From positions 2,592,884 through 2,656,883 of the forward strand of contig NZ_SIHI01000001.1 in assembly GCF_007859735.1 (NCBI RefSeq): 64,000 bases of DNA. The letters run 5' to 3'. The notes under the pieces are model-generated. The model was not told where the DNA came from. It saw only the letters and a program-made list of their open reading frames with translations, and searched no databases. Numbering within the stretch: position 1 is the stretch's first letter; each line of letters begins with the position of its first letter. Position numbers and translations under genes: made by a program. This document shows positions 18,422 through 27,672 of the stretch, in pieces. This DNA comes from Thalassoglobus neptunius (lineage in GTDB: Bacteria; Planctomycetota; Planctomycetia; Planctomycetales; Planctomycetaceae).

Positions 18422-19390
18422 ATGAAGCCGTCGCAACTCTCATGCGATGTCGTTTGCCTCGGGCTCATCGTGGCTGACCATGTGTGTGCTCCGATCCGCA
18501 AAATTCCCGCTCCGGGAGGATTGATCACCACTCCCGAACTGCGACTGACGATCGGGGGTTGCGCTGCCAACGCCAGCACGGACATGGCGAGACTCGGGCT
18601 TTCTGTCGAGCTTGTGGGATTAGTCGGAGACGACCCGTTCGGCAATGTCGTGATTGAAGAACTCCGCTCCAATGGAGTTCGATGCGAGCACGTGAAACGC
18701 CTCACCGATCAAGCAACCGCAGCCACGATGGTCATCAATGTTCATGGAGAAGACCGCCGGTTCATTCACGCTGTCGGAGCGAATACCCAACTCACCGGAA
18801 ACGAAGTCTCGAACGAACTGCTGAGCAGTGCGAAAGCACTCGTTGTGGGCGGCTTCGGGCTGAACCCAAGTCTCTCAGGAGAAAACGTGAGAGACCTTTT
18901 CTCACGCGCCCGCGACTCTTCGGTCGTAACCGTCCTCGATGTCGTGCTCGACGACGTGGATATGTGCCGAACAATGCTCAAGGATGCTTTGCCGGAGACA
19001 GATTACTTCCTTCCCAATTCCGATGAAGCTCGACTCTTGACCGGGACTTCTGACATTCAACAGCAAGCCCGAATCCTGCTTGACTGGGGCGCGCGTGCGG
19101 TCGTCATCACGCGAGGTGCCAGTGGTGTGATTCTCGCCGACCAAACTGGAGCAGTGAAAGAAGTTCCTGCCTTTTCCGTCACGCAGGTCGATGGAACCGG
19201 TGGAGGAGACGCATTTGTGTCAGGGTTCGTTTACGCACTTCTGAAAGAGCTCCCTCCACAAACGTGCATGCGTTACGGGGCTGCCATGGGTGCCAGTTGT
19301 GTCCAGCATTCCGGAGCAACGACGGGTGTTTTTAACTCACAGGAACTGGAAGAGTTTATTCGTTCTCAGAAATGCGCAGAGGACGAATAA
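18422..19390 (+). CDS. PfkB-family carbohydrate kinase (ribokinase-like)
   Basis: 322 residues. Phosphorylates a sugar or related alcohol with ATP in the cytoplasm. The N-terminal sugar-binding region with GGCAANASTDMARLGLSVELVGLVGDDPFG is PfkB signature 1. Signature 2, with the catalytic base Asp, is VDGTGGGDAFVSGFVYALL. LPNSDEARLLTG and VVITRGASGVIL match the ATP-binding part. The natural substrate cannot be assigned between ribose, fructose, adenosine and others. The start ATG has AGAGGG upstream, and the repeat copy at 18373-18409 lies in the leader. Confidence 0.92.
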   Translation: MKPSQLSCDVVCLGLIVADHVCAPIRKIPAPGGLITTPELRLTIGGCAANASTDMARLGLSVELVGLVGDDPFGNVVIEELRSNGVRCEHVKRLTDQATAATMVINVHGEDRRFIHAVGANTQLTGNEVSNELLSSAKALVVGGFGLNPSLSGENVRDLFSRARDSSVVTVLDVVLDDVDMCRTMLKDALPETDYFLPNSDEARLLTGTSDIQQQARILLDWGARAVVITRGASGVILADQTGAVKEVPAFSVTQVDGTGGGDAFVSGFVYALLKELPPQTCMRYGAAMGASCVQHSGATTGVFNSQELEEFIRSQKCAEDE

Positions 19391-19550
19391 AATCCGCTCG
19401 AACGAGAGATCGGGATCAAACGGGGACCGGTGAACTCGTCTTAACGGCCGTGAGAGGAACCGTCGTCAGTGATCGATCCTTGAAGGCAATCATCTTGACA
19501 CCCATCAACGAATTCCGCTATTGAGACTCCCGCACCTCGGAGAGTCTGAA

Positions 19551-20408
19551 ATGAACCGATGGATCATCATTCTTCTTGGGCTGAGCGTGACTTCTTGCGC
19601 GGTGAATAAAGCCTCTCTCGGAGGGGATTTGCAGCAAATCGAAGACTCAGTCGAAGGGAAGTCCTCGAAACACCGACCCCGCGATTCCGGAAAGTCCGAC
19701 AACTGCGCTCCGTCCGCAGCGGAGTGCGATTCCGATTCGTGGACGGAGAGACTCTTTGTCGACATTCTGGCCCCGCCGCTGTTCTACGCCGTCACGTCAC
19801 CATGGTGGGTTCCTGCATCGCTGATCGAAGATGATCAACTTTGCGAAGCCGCTTACCCAAAGTATCCGTACGAAGCAGAAGGCAGCGGATTCCTGCTCAT
19901 CAACCCCGAATCACCAATGGTGAAACCGTTTGCGTTGCAATTGACTTCCGAGTATGCCTCGGACTTCTCGGGGCTGGAACGTGTCGGAAGCCGAATTCAG
20001 CTCGACACGTCCTCGCGTTTTGGAGTCGATTCTGAATGGAACTACTGGAACGAGACCACTCCTCACGGAAACGACACATTGTGGAACGGCGACTTCAACG
20101 TCACCTACCGATTCGCCCAATCGGAAACGATTCAGATGTATTCAGGCCTCGGCCTCAACTGGCTGAGCGGAGACCAAAGTGACGCTGGAGTGAATTTCAC
20201 CTATGGAATCGACATGTTTCCCGGCGAGCCATTCGTCATTCGTGGCGTCATCGATGCCGGGACCATTGGGGATGCCGATTTGTATCACGCAAAAGCTTCA
20301 CTCGGTTGGATTTACAAACATTTTGAAATCTCGACGGGCTATGACTTTCTTCATATCGGCGATACCAACCTTCAGGGAATCACGTGCGGATTGACTCTCT
20401 GGTTCTAA
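19551..20408 (+). CDS. Outer-membrane lipoprotein with predicted beta-barrel C-terminus
   Basis: About 285 residues. A lipoprotein signal with lipobox VTSC at about residue 16 is followed by a polar linker. The second half contains alternating hydrophobic strands (for example FNVTYRFAQSETIQMYSGLGLNW cut by turns, and FEISTGYDFLHIGD) and the protein ends in the aromatic residue Phe (LTLWF), as outer-membrane barrel proteins do. No known family was recognised. The ATG at 19551 is chosen because it begins the lipoprotein signal; an upstream in-frame extension to 19521 does not. Confidence 0.65.
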   Translation: MNRWIIILLGLSVTSCAVNKASLGGDLQQIEDSVEGKSSKHRPRDSGKSDNCAPSAAECDSDSWTERLFVDILAPPLFYAVTSPWWVPASLIEDDQLCEAAYPKYPYEAEGSGFLLINPESPMVKPFALQLTSEYASDFSGLERVGSRIQLDTSSRFGVDSEWNYWNETTPHGNDTLWNGDFNVTYRFAQSETIQMYSGLGLNWLSGDQSDAGVNFTYGIDMFPGEPFVIRGVIDAGTIGDADLYHAKASLGWIYKHFEISTGYDFLHIGDTNLQGITCGLTLWF

Positions 20409-20786
20409 GCCATGTTCGCGGTTTCCCTGCACTCGCCAGATCCCATTTCTTTCACTGTTGGCTGCAAGTGACGAAAGTGTCTTCACTCCTGGCCAACGCG
20501 TTCTCTGCCGTACCAAAACGCGAAAATTTCTTATCTTCGACCGAGAATTTTTGAAAGAAGTTGGCACGCCCAATTGTCGTGCGCAGATCTCATTAAGATT
20601 TGAGAACCACAGACTGGCAAATATTGACTTTCACCCGATTTCGACGAAAACTTCGACGCCTCTCCCGGGTTTGACTTGTAGGGCCCGAAATCGTGAAGGT
20701 TCCCAGAGCCTTTCTCCTCCCGACATTCCATCCAACCCTCCGACGCGCGGAAAGAGGCGAGGAAAATCGGCAAGACTCCTACTTGA

Positions 20787-22838
20787 ATGCGACTTTCAAA
20801 ATCGATTATCCGAAACCTGTTTCTCCTCATGCTGATTCTCGTCGGAGCAGTCGGAGGGGTGTACTGGGTCGAGAACTCACAACCACTGGCAGCTTCGAAG
20901 TCAGTTGGTGAGCGTGCTTCGTTGTTCAAACCCGACCTGTTCGAACAATTCGAACAGTCGGTCGATTACGTCACACTCGCTCCGCGCGCGCGCGACAATC
21001 TAAACTTTGAGCAATCAATGCAGCTCAACCTCGCTCACAAGTACTTCACCGACTTCCTCAAAACCTGGGAATCGGACCCGGCACTCTTATTTGAAGTCGC
21101 CCGAGCCCATCAGCAAATCGGGAAAATCTGTTTCGGTTCGCGTGACTATATTTTGTCTCTTGAAGCTTACGACGCCGCCATTGCCACCGTCGAAAACGCG
21201 AGCCTCAACGATTTCAGCTCTCGCTATTTCACAGCTGTCACGCGAACCCTGCAGGCAACGACGTATGCGATGACTGGTCGCGATGCGGAAGCACTCGAGT
21301 CGACACGCCTCGCTGTTCAGGAACTTCGATCGCTCCTCAAAGAGTCTCCCGACGATTACACATATTCATCGTCGCTGGCCGTGGCCCTTCGGAATCAGGC
21401 AATCCTGCTGGAATCGATCGGCCAACCCTCTTTAGACGCAGCCGCTGAAAGCGTGGCCATCGCCGAGTACTCTGCAGAAATCGCTTCCACACCGTTTCAG
21501 GCGATCGATATCATTTTCAATGCCATGGGAGTTCGAGCGGAGCTTGCCGTCAGGAACAATGACACCGTCCAGGCAACTGAAACCGCACAACGTGCCATCA
21601 CACGGCTCAATGATTTCATCGCCATCATTCCGGAAGTGAATCGAAAAGGCGATAATCTCTACCCGCTTCAGCAGTACGAACGAACCTTGCTCAACTTCAA
21701 GGAACTTCTCCACACGTTGAACAACTCGCCGGAAAGCGAAGACCCAACGATTGCCGCCGGACTCAACAATCAACTTCACTCATGGCGCGCTTATCTCATT
21801 GCTCCCCGACCAGCAATCACACTCTCGACAACCCGATTTCAGTCCGGGCAGCTATTCCCCGATCACGACAACCAGGATTTGTTGCTCCTCGCCTGGCATG
21901 ACTGGTGTGCGAAAGAACTTCTGGAAGTCATTTCCGCAGCCAAGAATCACATCCGCATCGCCGTTCTGGTTTCCGACATGGAGACGCGACGATTCCTCGC
22001 GGGCCGCCTCAAAGACGGAATTAAAGGCCGGCGAATTCAACTCGTGAATGTCGAAACCGATTCCCCCTGGATTCAGGATTACGGACCACAATCGTTCCAA
22101 AGCATTTACGGAGAACCCACCTGGTGTGATCCCAGCTATTCGAACGCGCTGACACGCCCTCACTACCGGGACGATGAATCTCCGAAGACGCTTTCCAGCT
22201 TCTATGATCTTCGGCCAATCGAAACCCCAGTCCTGCTCGAAGGCGGAGCGGTCGTCGGCAACGGGACCGGGATCTTGCTGGTCAGCCAACATATCCTCGA
22301 ACGCAATGCTGAGTTGGGCATCACGCGAGACATGGTTTCACGGACGTTGCAGCGAGTTTACGGAGGAACTCAGATCCAGTTCATCGAAACATTGCATCGC
22401 GACCCAACGTCCCACATCGACTGGTTCGCAACGTTTCCCACTTCGGATACGGTTCTTCTGGGAAGTTATGGCTCAGACGATCCTGAGAATCGAATCCTTC
22501 TGGATCGACATTCCGCATTGCTGCGAACTCTGCAAACTCCCAGCGGATCATTGAAGGTCAAACGCATCCCAATGCCTCCCCACGAGGGCGACTTCTTCGG
22601 CGGCAGCTACACAAATGTCGTCTACCTGAACGGACTCGTCCTGGTCCCATCCTGGGAAAACGCACCTCGTTCCATGGAAGCCAGTGTTCGAGCAATTTAC
22701 CGGGAAGCTCTTCCTGGCTGGGAAGTTCGGATGATTGATTCGACCGCGCTTGGTCGTCGAGGAGGAGCACTGCGATGCATGACAAAAACCGTCCGCGTGC
22801 CAGAACGAGTCATTCAGACTCTCTTTGAAGAGAGCTGA
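20787..22838 (+). CDS. TPR-like/peptidylarginine-deiminase (agmatine deiminase) fusion, membrane-anchored or exported
   Basis: 683 residues. An N-terminal hydrophobic segment (about residues 7-28) is probably a signal anchor. Residues about 45-330 are helical and TPR-like (HKYFTDFLKTWESDPALLFEVARAHQQIG and AYDAAIATVENA type repeats). From about 340 the protein matches the PAD_porph/agmatine deiminase fold: WIQDYGP (Asp site), LLEGGAVVGNGTGILL, SHIDWFATF (catalytic His), NGLVLVPSW, and the C-terminal catalytic Cys664 in GGALRCMTK. The catalytic set therefore looks complete. The enzyme would hydrolyse a guanidine group (agmatine, free arginine or protein arginine). The fused domain and export signal favour a peptide or protein substrate over cytoplasmic agmatine, which is inference. 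Confidence 0.82.
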   Translation: MRLSKSIIRNLFLLMLILVGAVGGVYWVENSQPLAASKSVGERASLFKPDLFEQFEQSVDYVTLAPRARDNLNFEQSMQLNLAHKYFTDFLKTWESDPALLFEVARAHQQIGKICFGSRDYILSLEAYDAAIATVENASLNDFSSRYFTAVTRTLQATTYAMTGRDAEALESTRLAVQELRSLLKESPDDYTYSSSLAVALRNQAILLESIGQPSLDAAAESVAIAEYSAEIASTPFQAIDIIFNAMGVRAELAVRNNDTVQATETAQRAITRLNDFIAIIPEVNRKGDNLYPLQQYERTLLNFKELLHTLNNSPESEDPTIAAGLNNQLHSWRAYLIAPRPAITLSTTRFQSGQLFPDHDNQDLLLLAWHDWCAKELLEVISAAKNHIRIAVLVSDMETRRFLAGRLKDGIKGRRIQLVNVETDSPWIQDYGPQSFQSIYGEPTWCDPSYSNALTRPHYRDDESPKTLSSFYDLRPIETPVLLEGGAVVGNGTGILLVSQHILERNAELGITRDMVSRTLQRVYGGTQIQFIETLHRDPTSHIDWFATFPTSDTVLLGSYGSDDPENRILLDRHSALLRTLQTPSGSLKVKRIPMPPHEGDFFGGSYTNVVYLNGLVLVPSWENAPRSMEASVRAIYREALPGWEVRMIDSTALGRRGGALRCMTKTVRVPERVIQTLFEES

Positions 22839-22967
22839 TTCGCCGCACGACTCCGCAAAGAGACCCGTTGACCACACACATTCGTTGTGCACACTTGACC
22901 GTGGCCCACGCGCGTTTTCTATGATCCTCAGAACTCTTCCCTTTCTGAAGCCGCTTGGACCATCCCG

Positions 22968-23804
22968 ATGATCATTGATGCGCATCAACATTTCTGGCAA
23001 CGTTCACTCCCCTTCGACTACGACTGGCTAGACAGCCCAGAGCATCAGCCAATCAGCGGAGACTATCTTCCCGAAGACCTTGCCAAGGAGATGGCAAAAG
23101 CTGGCGTCGATCAATCCGTCTTCGTCCAAACACAACACAACCTCGACGAAAACCGCTGGGCCCTCGAACTCGCCAATCACTACGATTTCATCGCTGGCAT
23201 CGTGGGCTGGGTCGATCTGGCGAGTCTCAATTGCGAAGAACAACTTGCGGAGTTTCGCGAGCACCCGAAGTTCGTCGGGATTCGACACATCACCCAGGGC
23301 GAACCCGACGACGACTTCATTATTCGTGAACCAGTTAAACGAGGTCTCGCCGTTCTGCAGAAGCACGAAGTCCCCTTCGACCTGTTGTTCTATGTCAAAC
23401 ATTTGAAGCACGCCAAAACGCTCGCCGAAGAGTTTCCCGACCTGCCAATGGTCATTGACCATCTCGCGAAACCTCGGATCAAAAAACAGGTCCTGGATGA
23501 TTGGGAAGCCAATTTTCGCGCAGCTGCTCGACACGAAAACGTCTACTGCAAACTCTCCGGGATGGTGACGGAAGCTGACTGGAATTCCTGGAAGGTCGAT
23601 GACCTGCGTCCATACGTCGAGATCGCACTGGAGTGTTTTGGTCCAAAGAGATGCATGTTCGGATCGGACTGGCCGGTCTGTGAACTCGCTGCAACTTATT
23701 CAGAAGTCTTCGAAGCTTTGAAAGAGCAGACATCTCAACTCAGCGATGCGGAACAAGCGGACATCTTCGGAAACACAGCACGACGATTCTATAAGCTCGG
23801 CTGA
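22968..23804 (+). CDS. Amidohydrolase (COG3618, L-fuconolactonase-like)
   Basis: 278 residues, TIM-barrel metal-dependent hydrolase of the amidohydrolase_2 family. The opening MIIDAHQHFWQ contains the HxH metal-binding pair. MVIDHLAKPRI supplies a further His, and MFGSDWPVCELAATY the catalytic Asp. The HQHFW form and the length match L-fuconolactonase or rhamnonolactonase-like members of COG3618, which open sugar lactones. No sugar dehydrogenase is adjacent, so the substrate is left open. It follows the deiminase by 129 bases on the same strand. Confidence 0.88.
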   Translation: MIIDAHQHFWQRSLPFDYDWLDSPEHQPISGDYLPEDLAKEMAKAGVDQSVFVQTQHNLDENRWALELANHYDFIAGIVGWVDLASLNCEEQLAEFREHPKFVGIRHITQGEPDDDFIIREPVKRGLAVLQKHEVPFDLLFYVKHLKHAKTLAEEFPDLPMVIDHLAKPRIKKQVLDDWEANFRAAARHENVYCKLSGMVTEADWNSWKVDDLRPYVEIALECFGPKRCMFGSDWPVCELAATYSEVFEALKEQTSQLSDAEQADIFGNTARRFYKLG

Positions 23805-23927
23805 ACGGTCCTTAGAAATTCGATTCTGTCGCTGCGCGGCGTATTTAAACCGACAAGTCGTGACTAGCGAGTTGCTGCAGTGATTCGTGCGGAGCCGCGA
23901 ATAAGAATTCAAAAGCGCTTGACAGAC

Positions 23928-23960
23928 GTATCAGTTTCGATTGTCTCAGGCGGCTGATAC
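23928..23960. promoter_or_regulatory. Inverted repeat upstream of the DUF3311-symporter operon
   Basis: GTATCAG at 23928-23934 and CTGATAC at 23954-23960 are perfect inverted repeats 19 bases apart. A TTGACA hexamer lies at 23919-23924, just before, but no good -10 box was found at the usual distance. It could be an operator or an RNA hairpin. Confidence 0.25.
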
Positions 23961-24093
23961 ACTACGGAACCTCAATAAGATTTCCCCCACGGACGTGGCC
24001 CTGCGAGTGTTCAATCCTGGTGGATTCGACCACCCGCAGCAGACACTCAATGCACGGACCGGTTTTTCCTCAACTCACTTTCGAGCCTTCACC

Positions 24094-24330
24094 ATGAAAC
24101 TCGTCGTTTGGGGACTCGTCGTCCTCCTGATCATCATCCACCAGGACTTCTGGCTCTGGGATGACCCCACTTTGCTGGCCGGGTTCTTCCCGATCGGCTT
24201 GGCCTACCATTTTGGAATCTCTCTCGCCGCAGCCTTCACGTGGTATCTCGCGACTCTGTTCTGTTGGCCAGTCGAGCTTGAGAGTTCAGAAGACAACACG
24301 ACCGCGACCGGAGAGGGGGCTGCAGAATGA
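24094..24330 (+). CDS. DUF3311 small membrane protein
   Basis: 78 residues with two hydrophobic segments (LVVWGLVVLLIIIHQDFWLW and LLAGFFPIGLAYHFGISLAA onward). DUF3311 proteins are typically encoded directly before sodium:solute symporters and are thought to be accessory subunits, like YhdT with the pantothenate symporter PanF. Here the stop codon overlaps the symporter start (ATGA at 24327-24330), so translation is coupled. The frame is open upstream to 23941 but the ATG at 24094 begins the conserved region. Confidence 0.8.
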   Translation: MKLVVWGLVVLLIIIHQDFWLWDDPTLLAGFFPIGLAYHFGISLAAAFTWYLATLFCWPVELESSEDNTTATGEGAAE

Positions 24331-26315
24331 TTCAGCTCATCATTGTTTGCATTTACCTCGGTCTCCTGCTTTGCCTGGGAGCATTCGCCAGTCGAATGTT
24401 TCGAGGAACGAGTCAGGACTACATGCTCGCGAGCCATTCGATTGGCCCGTTCCTGCTGTTGATGTCGATCTTCGGAACGACGATGACAGCCTTCGCACTC
24501 GTCGGTTCCAGCGGGGAAGCTTACAAAGAAGGAATCGGCGTTTATGGTCAGCTTGCTTCGTCGAGCGGGATCATTCACTCGCTCTGCTTCTTCCTGATCG
24601 GTGTCAAAATCTATTCCTTCGGAAAGAAATACGGCTACACCACACAGATCCAGTTCTTCCGCGACCGCTTTGAGAGCGACCGCATCGGAATCATTCTTTT
24701 CCCAATCCTCGTCGGCCTCGTCATCCCATACCTTCTCATCGGCGTCATGTCGGCGGGAACCGTTGTCTCGAACATTACCGAAGGTGCGTTCACGAACATC
24801 TTCGCCAGCTACGACTACGGAGTTCCTCCGTGGCTCGCCTCCGGTGTGATCTGCGTCGTTGTGTTGATTTACGTCTTCTTCGGCGGAATGCGAGGAACAG
24901 CATGGGCGAATGCGTTTCAAACGCTCGTTTTCATGGCTTTGGGAATTGTGACCTTCTACATGATTTCATCACAACTGGGAGGGCTCGAAGCAGCGAGCCA
25001 GAATGTTGCGGAGAAGCATCCCACCAAGCTCATGAGGGCAGTCGCCGAAGTAGAAGCCGAAGACTATGAGACTCAACTCGCGGCGTGGAAGAAGCGGGCA
25101 GCGTACAACTACGCCGTCGATCATGGCATCCTCAAACTGACACCGGAACAACTATCGGAAGCTCACGAGTCAATGCGTCCGGGCCCTCCGTGGCAACGAC
25201 AGTTCCTGGAACGGATCGCCGAATCCAATTACGCCTACGCTCATGACCTGATGCCGGAGTTGACTCCAGAGCAGATGAAGATCGCAGAGATCGAGCAAAA
25301 CGACCGGGTCGTTCCCGATCCAATCCCCGAGAATTTTCTCGAAATGCCGATGCATGATTTTCCCGAAGACAACTGGGCCCCGAAAGCGATGGAGTACTTC
25401 TCCAGCATGATCGGTCACCCGAAGGAAGAGGGAAAGATGACCATCAAACAGGCACTCGGACGCTATCGTGCAATGCGATGGGCGCCTGAAGCTCCTCGCG
25501 GAATGGATCAACTCGCGTTTTTGACTTACCTGTTCATTCCACTCTCCGTCGGAATGTTTCCTCACCTGTTTCAGCATTGGCTCACCGCTAAAAGTGCGAA
25601 CAGCTTTAAGCTTCCGGTGGTCGCCCATCCAATCTTTATTGCCATCGTTTGGGTGCCGTGTGTTCTCGTCGGCGTCTGGGCGACGTCCGCATCCATGCCA
25701 GGAAACGCCAACGTGCCGCTCGTTCCCTCTCACTTCAATCCGAACGGGGTCCTGGCATACATGGTCGGGCAGTTGACAGGGGACGTCCTCTCCGGATTTT
25801 TGACTGCCGGAATTCTGGCTGCGATCATGTCATCGCTCGACAGCCAATTCCTCTGCATCGGCACGATGTTCACAGAAGATATCGCGATCCACTACGGGGG
25901 AAGGAACAGGTTCTCTGACAAACAAATCGTGCTCATGGCTCGATCGTTTATTGTCGCGATCGTGTTCGTCACGTACCTATTCAGCCTTCTCGAAGTGCGT
26001 CGAGTCTTCACACTGGGAGTTTGGACCTTCAGTGGATTCTCAAGTTTGTTCCCGTTGATTTTCGCAAGCTTGTACTGGAAACGCATGACCAAGATGGGAG
26101 CGTATGCCTGTATTCTCGCTGCCTTTGGAACATGGGTTTATTTGTTCAAAGAATCGGGATACGGAGCAATTCCTGACTTCACTTATTTCCGGATGCAACC
26201 AGTCGTGACGATGATCGTCGCGTCAACTGCGGCACTTGTCGGCGTTTCACTTGTGACACGCCCACCGAGCGACGAGACATTGGCGAAGTTCTTTCCCAAA
26301 CAGAAGGACGCCTGA
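24327..26315 (+). CDS. Sodium:solute symporter (SSS family)
   Basis: 662 residues, multi-pass inner-membrane transporter of the SSF family. The N-terminal half has YLGLLLCLGAFASRMFRG, DYMLASHSIGPFLLLMSIFGTTMTAFALVGSSG, a basic loop, and VLIYVFFGGMRGTAWANAFQT. The second half has LTAGILAAIMSSLDSQFL, the sodium-site signature region. A hydrophilic insertion of about 170 residues (roughly 218-392), rich in Glu, Lys, Trp and Pro, separates the two halves and makes the protein longer than the usual 500-550. The substrate is unknown. Translationally coupled to the DUF3311 protein; a strong terminator follows at 26442-26475. Confidence 0.9.
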   Translation: MIQLIIVCIYLGLLLCLGAFASRMFRGTSQDYMLASHSIGPFLLLMSIFGTTMTAFALVGSSGEAYKEGIGVYGQLASSSGIIHSLCFFLIGVKIYSFGKKYGYTTQIQFFRDRFESDRIGIILFPILVGLVIPYLLIGVMSAGTVVSNITEGAFTNIFASYDYGVPPWLASGVICVVVLIYVFFGGMRGTAWANAFQTLVFMALGIVTFYMISSQLGGLEAASQNVAEKHPTKLMRAVAEVEAEDYETQLAAWKKRAAYNYAVDHGILKLTPEQLSEAHESMRPGPPWQRQFLERIAESNYAYAHDLMPELTPEQMKIAEIEQNDRVVPDPIPENFLEMPMHDFPEDNWAPKAMEYFSSMIGHPKEEGKMTIKQALGRYRAMRWAPEAPRGMDQLAFLTYLFIPLSVGMFPHLFQHWLTAKSANSFKLPVVAHPIFIAIVWVPCVLVGVWATSASMPGNANVPLVPSHFNPNGVLAYMVGQLTGDVLSGFLTAGILAAIMSSLDSQFLCIGTMFTEDIAIHYGGRNRFSDKQIVLMARSFIVAIVFVTYLFSLLEVRRVFTLGVWTFSGFSSLFPLIFASLYWKRMTKMGAYACILAAFGTWVYLFKESGYGAIPDFTYFRMQPVVTMIVASTAALVGVSLVTRPPSDETLAKFFPKQKDA

Positions 26316-26441
26316 GACAAGTTTCCATGCTTGACTCACATGATCCCGTAGCAGCGAAAGATGCATCCGAGTGACCTGCATTCCATGGAACGCATTCACT
26401 GTTTTCAGTGATTCACTCTGACATGCAACTGACTCATTCTG

Positions 26442-26475
26442 AAAGGCCCCGCGCAACCAGTGGCACGGGGCCTTT
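26442..26475 (+). terminator. Intrinsic terminator after the symporter operon
   Basis: AAAGGCCCCG (26442-26451) pairs with CGGGGCCTTT (26466-26475) across 14 bases, followed by a pyrimidine-rich CTCATTCTC. It lies between the symporter stop and the next gene on the same strand. Confidence 0.8.
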
Positions 26476-26510
26476 CTCATTCTCAATCTTCTCATCCCGA
26501 GTAACTGACA

Positions 26511-27248
26511 ATGTGGACGACCGTTGAAATTTCTGGAAGACCAGCAGACGTTTTCCTCCCACAGACTGAAGAGAGCGCAGAGGAAACGAAATTCCCCGGA
26601 GCTGTGATCTACCTTCACGCTCATGGAGAAGAGAAGTTGAGTGAGAAGCCGGAGTTCACTCAGATCTTCGAACAACACGGGCTGCCGATTGTCTGTCCTC
26701 GCGGAGCCAAGTCCTGGTGGCTCGATGTCATCTGCAAAGACTTCGATGATGAACTCACTCCCATGGAGTTCATTCGACGCGATGTCACTGCGTGGATTGA
26801 ACAGCAATGGGATGTCACTTCTCCGCGGATCGCACTCTTGGGAATCAGCATGGGAGGACAAGGCGCGCTCAATCTTTCTTATCGACACGCATTGAAATTC
26901 CCCGTGGTTGTCGCAATCTCGTCTGCCGTCGAACTGCACAAAGCCTATGGATACGGCTTCCCGATCGACAACATGTTCGAGAGCGCAGAAGAAGCAAGAC
27001 AGCAAGCTCCCTTGTTGCATCTGCATCCGCTCAACTGGCCCCGATTTCAGTTTCTCGCGTGCGATCCCATGGACCCGACCTGGCTCGAAGGCAACGAAAT
27101 TCTCGCGAGCAAACTCGCTTCATCCGGAATCCCCTTCGAGAACGACTTCCAGACCTCACTCGGCGGACACACCTGGGAATACTTTGCAGCGATGACAGAC
27201 AAAGGAATGACCTTCATCTCAACAGCCATCCAGAAGCTGCAAACATAA
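26511..27248 (+). CDS. Alpha/beta hydrolase, probable carboxylesterase/phospholipase type
   Basis: 245 residues without a signal peptide, so probably cytoplasmic. VIYLHAHGE gives the oxyanion strand, GISMGGQG the nucleophile elbow with Ser, and LGGHTWEYF the catalytic His near the C-terminus; the acid is probably in the segment around FLACDPMDPTW. This fits the dienelactone hydrolase/esterase D-like group. The substrate is unknown. The ATG at 26511 follows the symporter terminator closely, so it has its own promoter. Confidence 0.82.
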   Translation: MWTTVEISGRPADVFLPQTEESAEETKFPGAVIYLHAHGEEKLSEKPEFTQIFEQHGLPIVCPRGAKSWWLDVICKDFDDELTPMEFIRRDVTAWIEQQWDVTSPRIALLGISMGGQGALNLSYRHALKFPVVVAISSAVELHKAYGYGFPIDNMFESAEEARQQAPLLHLHPLNWPRFQFLACDPMDPTWLEGNEILASKLASSGIPFENDFQTSLGGHTWEYFAAMTDKGMTFISTAIQKLQT

Positions 27249-27295
27249 GCGATCCAACTTCGACGATTGGCGTTTCTAACTCGCGCAAAAAAAGA

Positions 27296-27326
27296 ACGAG
27301 CAAACCGGGATTCCCGATTTGCTCGT
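27296..27326 (-). terminator. Intrinsic terminator of the histone-like gene
   Basis: ACGAGCAAA (27296-27304) pairs with TTTGCTCGT (27318-27326); CGGGA and TCCCG extend the stem. On the minus strand it is followed by TTCTTTTTTT, a classic U-run. It lies 31 bases after the stop of the histone-like gene. Confidence 0.85.
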
Positions 27327-27357
27327 ACTGAACAATCTGTTCCAGCTTGAAAGCCGA

Positions 27358-27672
27358 CTACCGCTTCTTTGTAGCTCTCTTTTTGGTGGCTTTCTTTTTG
27401 GGAGCAGCCTTCTTTGGTGCAGCCTTCTTTGGTGCAGCCTTCTTTGGTGCAGCCTTCTTTGGTGCAGCCTTCTTCTTAGGAGCAGCTTTCTTTTTAGTGG
27501 CTGCCTTTTTCTTAGTCGCTGCCTTCTTCTTTGGAGCTGCTTTTTTCTTAGTCGCTGTCTTCTTTGTCGCAGCTTTTTTCTTCGGAGCAGCTTTCTTTTT
27601 AGGAGCTGCCTTCTTCTTAGTGGCTGCTTTCTTCTTAGTTGCAGCCTTCTTAGTTGCCTTTTTCTTGGCCAC
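27358..27672 (-). CDS. Histone H1-like Lys/Ala-rich DNA-binding protein
   Basis: 104 residues made almost entirely of Lys, Ala, Pro and Thr in KKKAAP/KKKAAT repeats, with a C-terminal KKRATKKR. This matches bacterial histone H1-like (Hc1/BpH1-like) nucleoid proteins and the Lys-rich tails of actinobacterial HU. Such proteins neutralise and compact DNA. The GTG at 27672 is chosen: AAGGAGGAG lies five bases upstream, and the codons before it (from a TTG at 27690) encode the ribosome-binding site itself. The DNA is highly repetitive, so copy number of the repeat may vary between strains. A strong terminator follows. Plus-strand Phe/Ala-rich frames here are shadows. Confidence 0.85.
   Translation of the reverse strand: MAKKKATKKAATKKKAATKKKAAPKKKAAPKKKAATKKTATKKKAAPKKKAATKKKAATKKKAAPKKKAAPKKAAPKKAAPKKAAPKKAAPKKKATKKRATKKR

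Noticed and set aside
20985-21000. CG dinucleotide run (cgcgcgcgcg) as a regulatory or repeat element
   Set aside because: It is inside the coding sequence of the deiminase fusion and is explained by Arg/Ala codons.
24204-24920. Minus-strand 238-codon frame opposite the symporter
   Set aside because: His/Asp/Glu/Arg composition is the complement of membrane-helix codons; no start signal.
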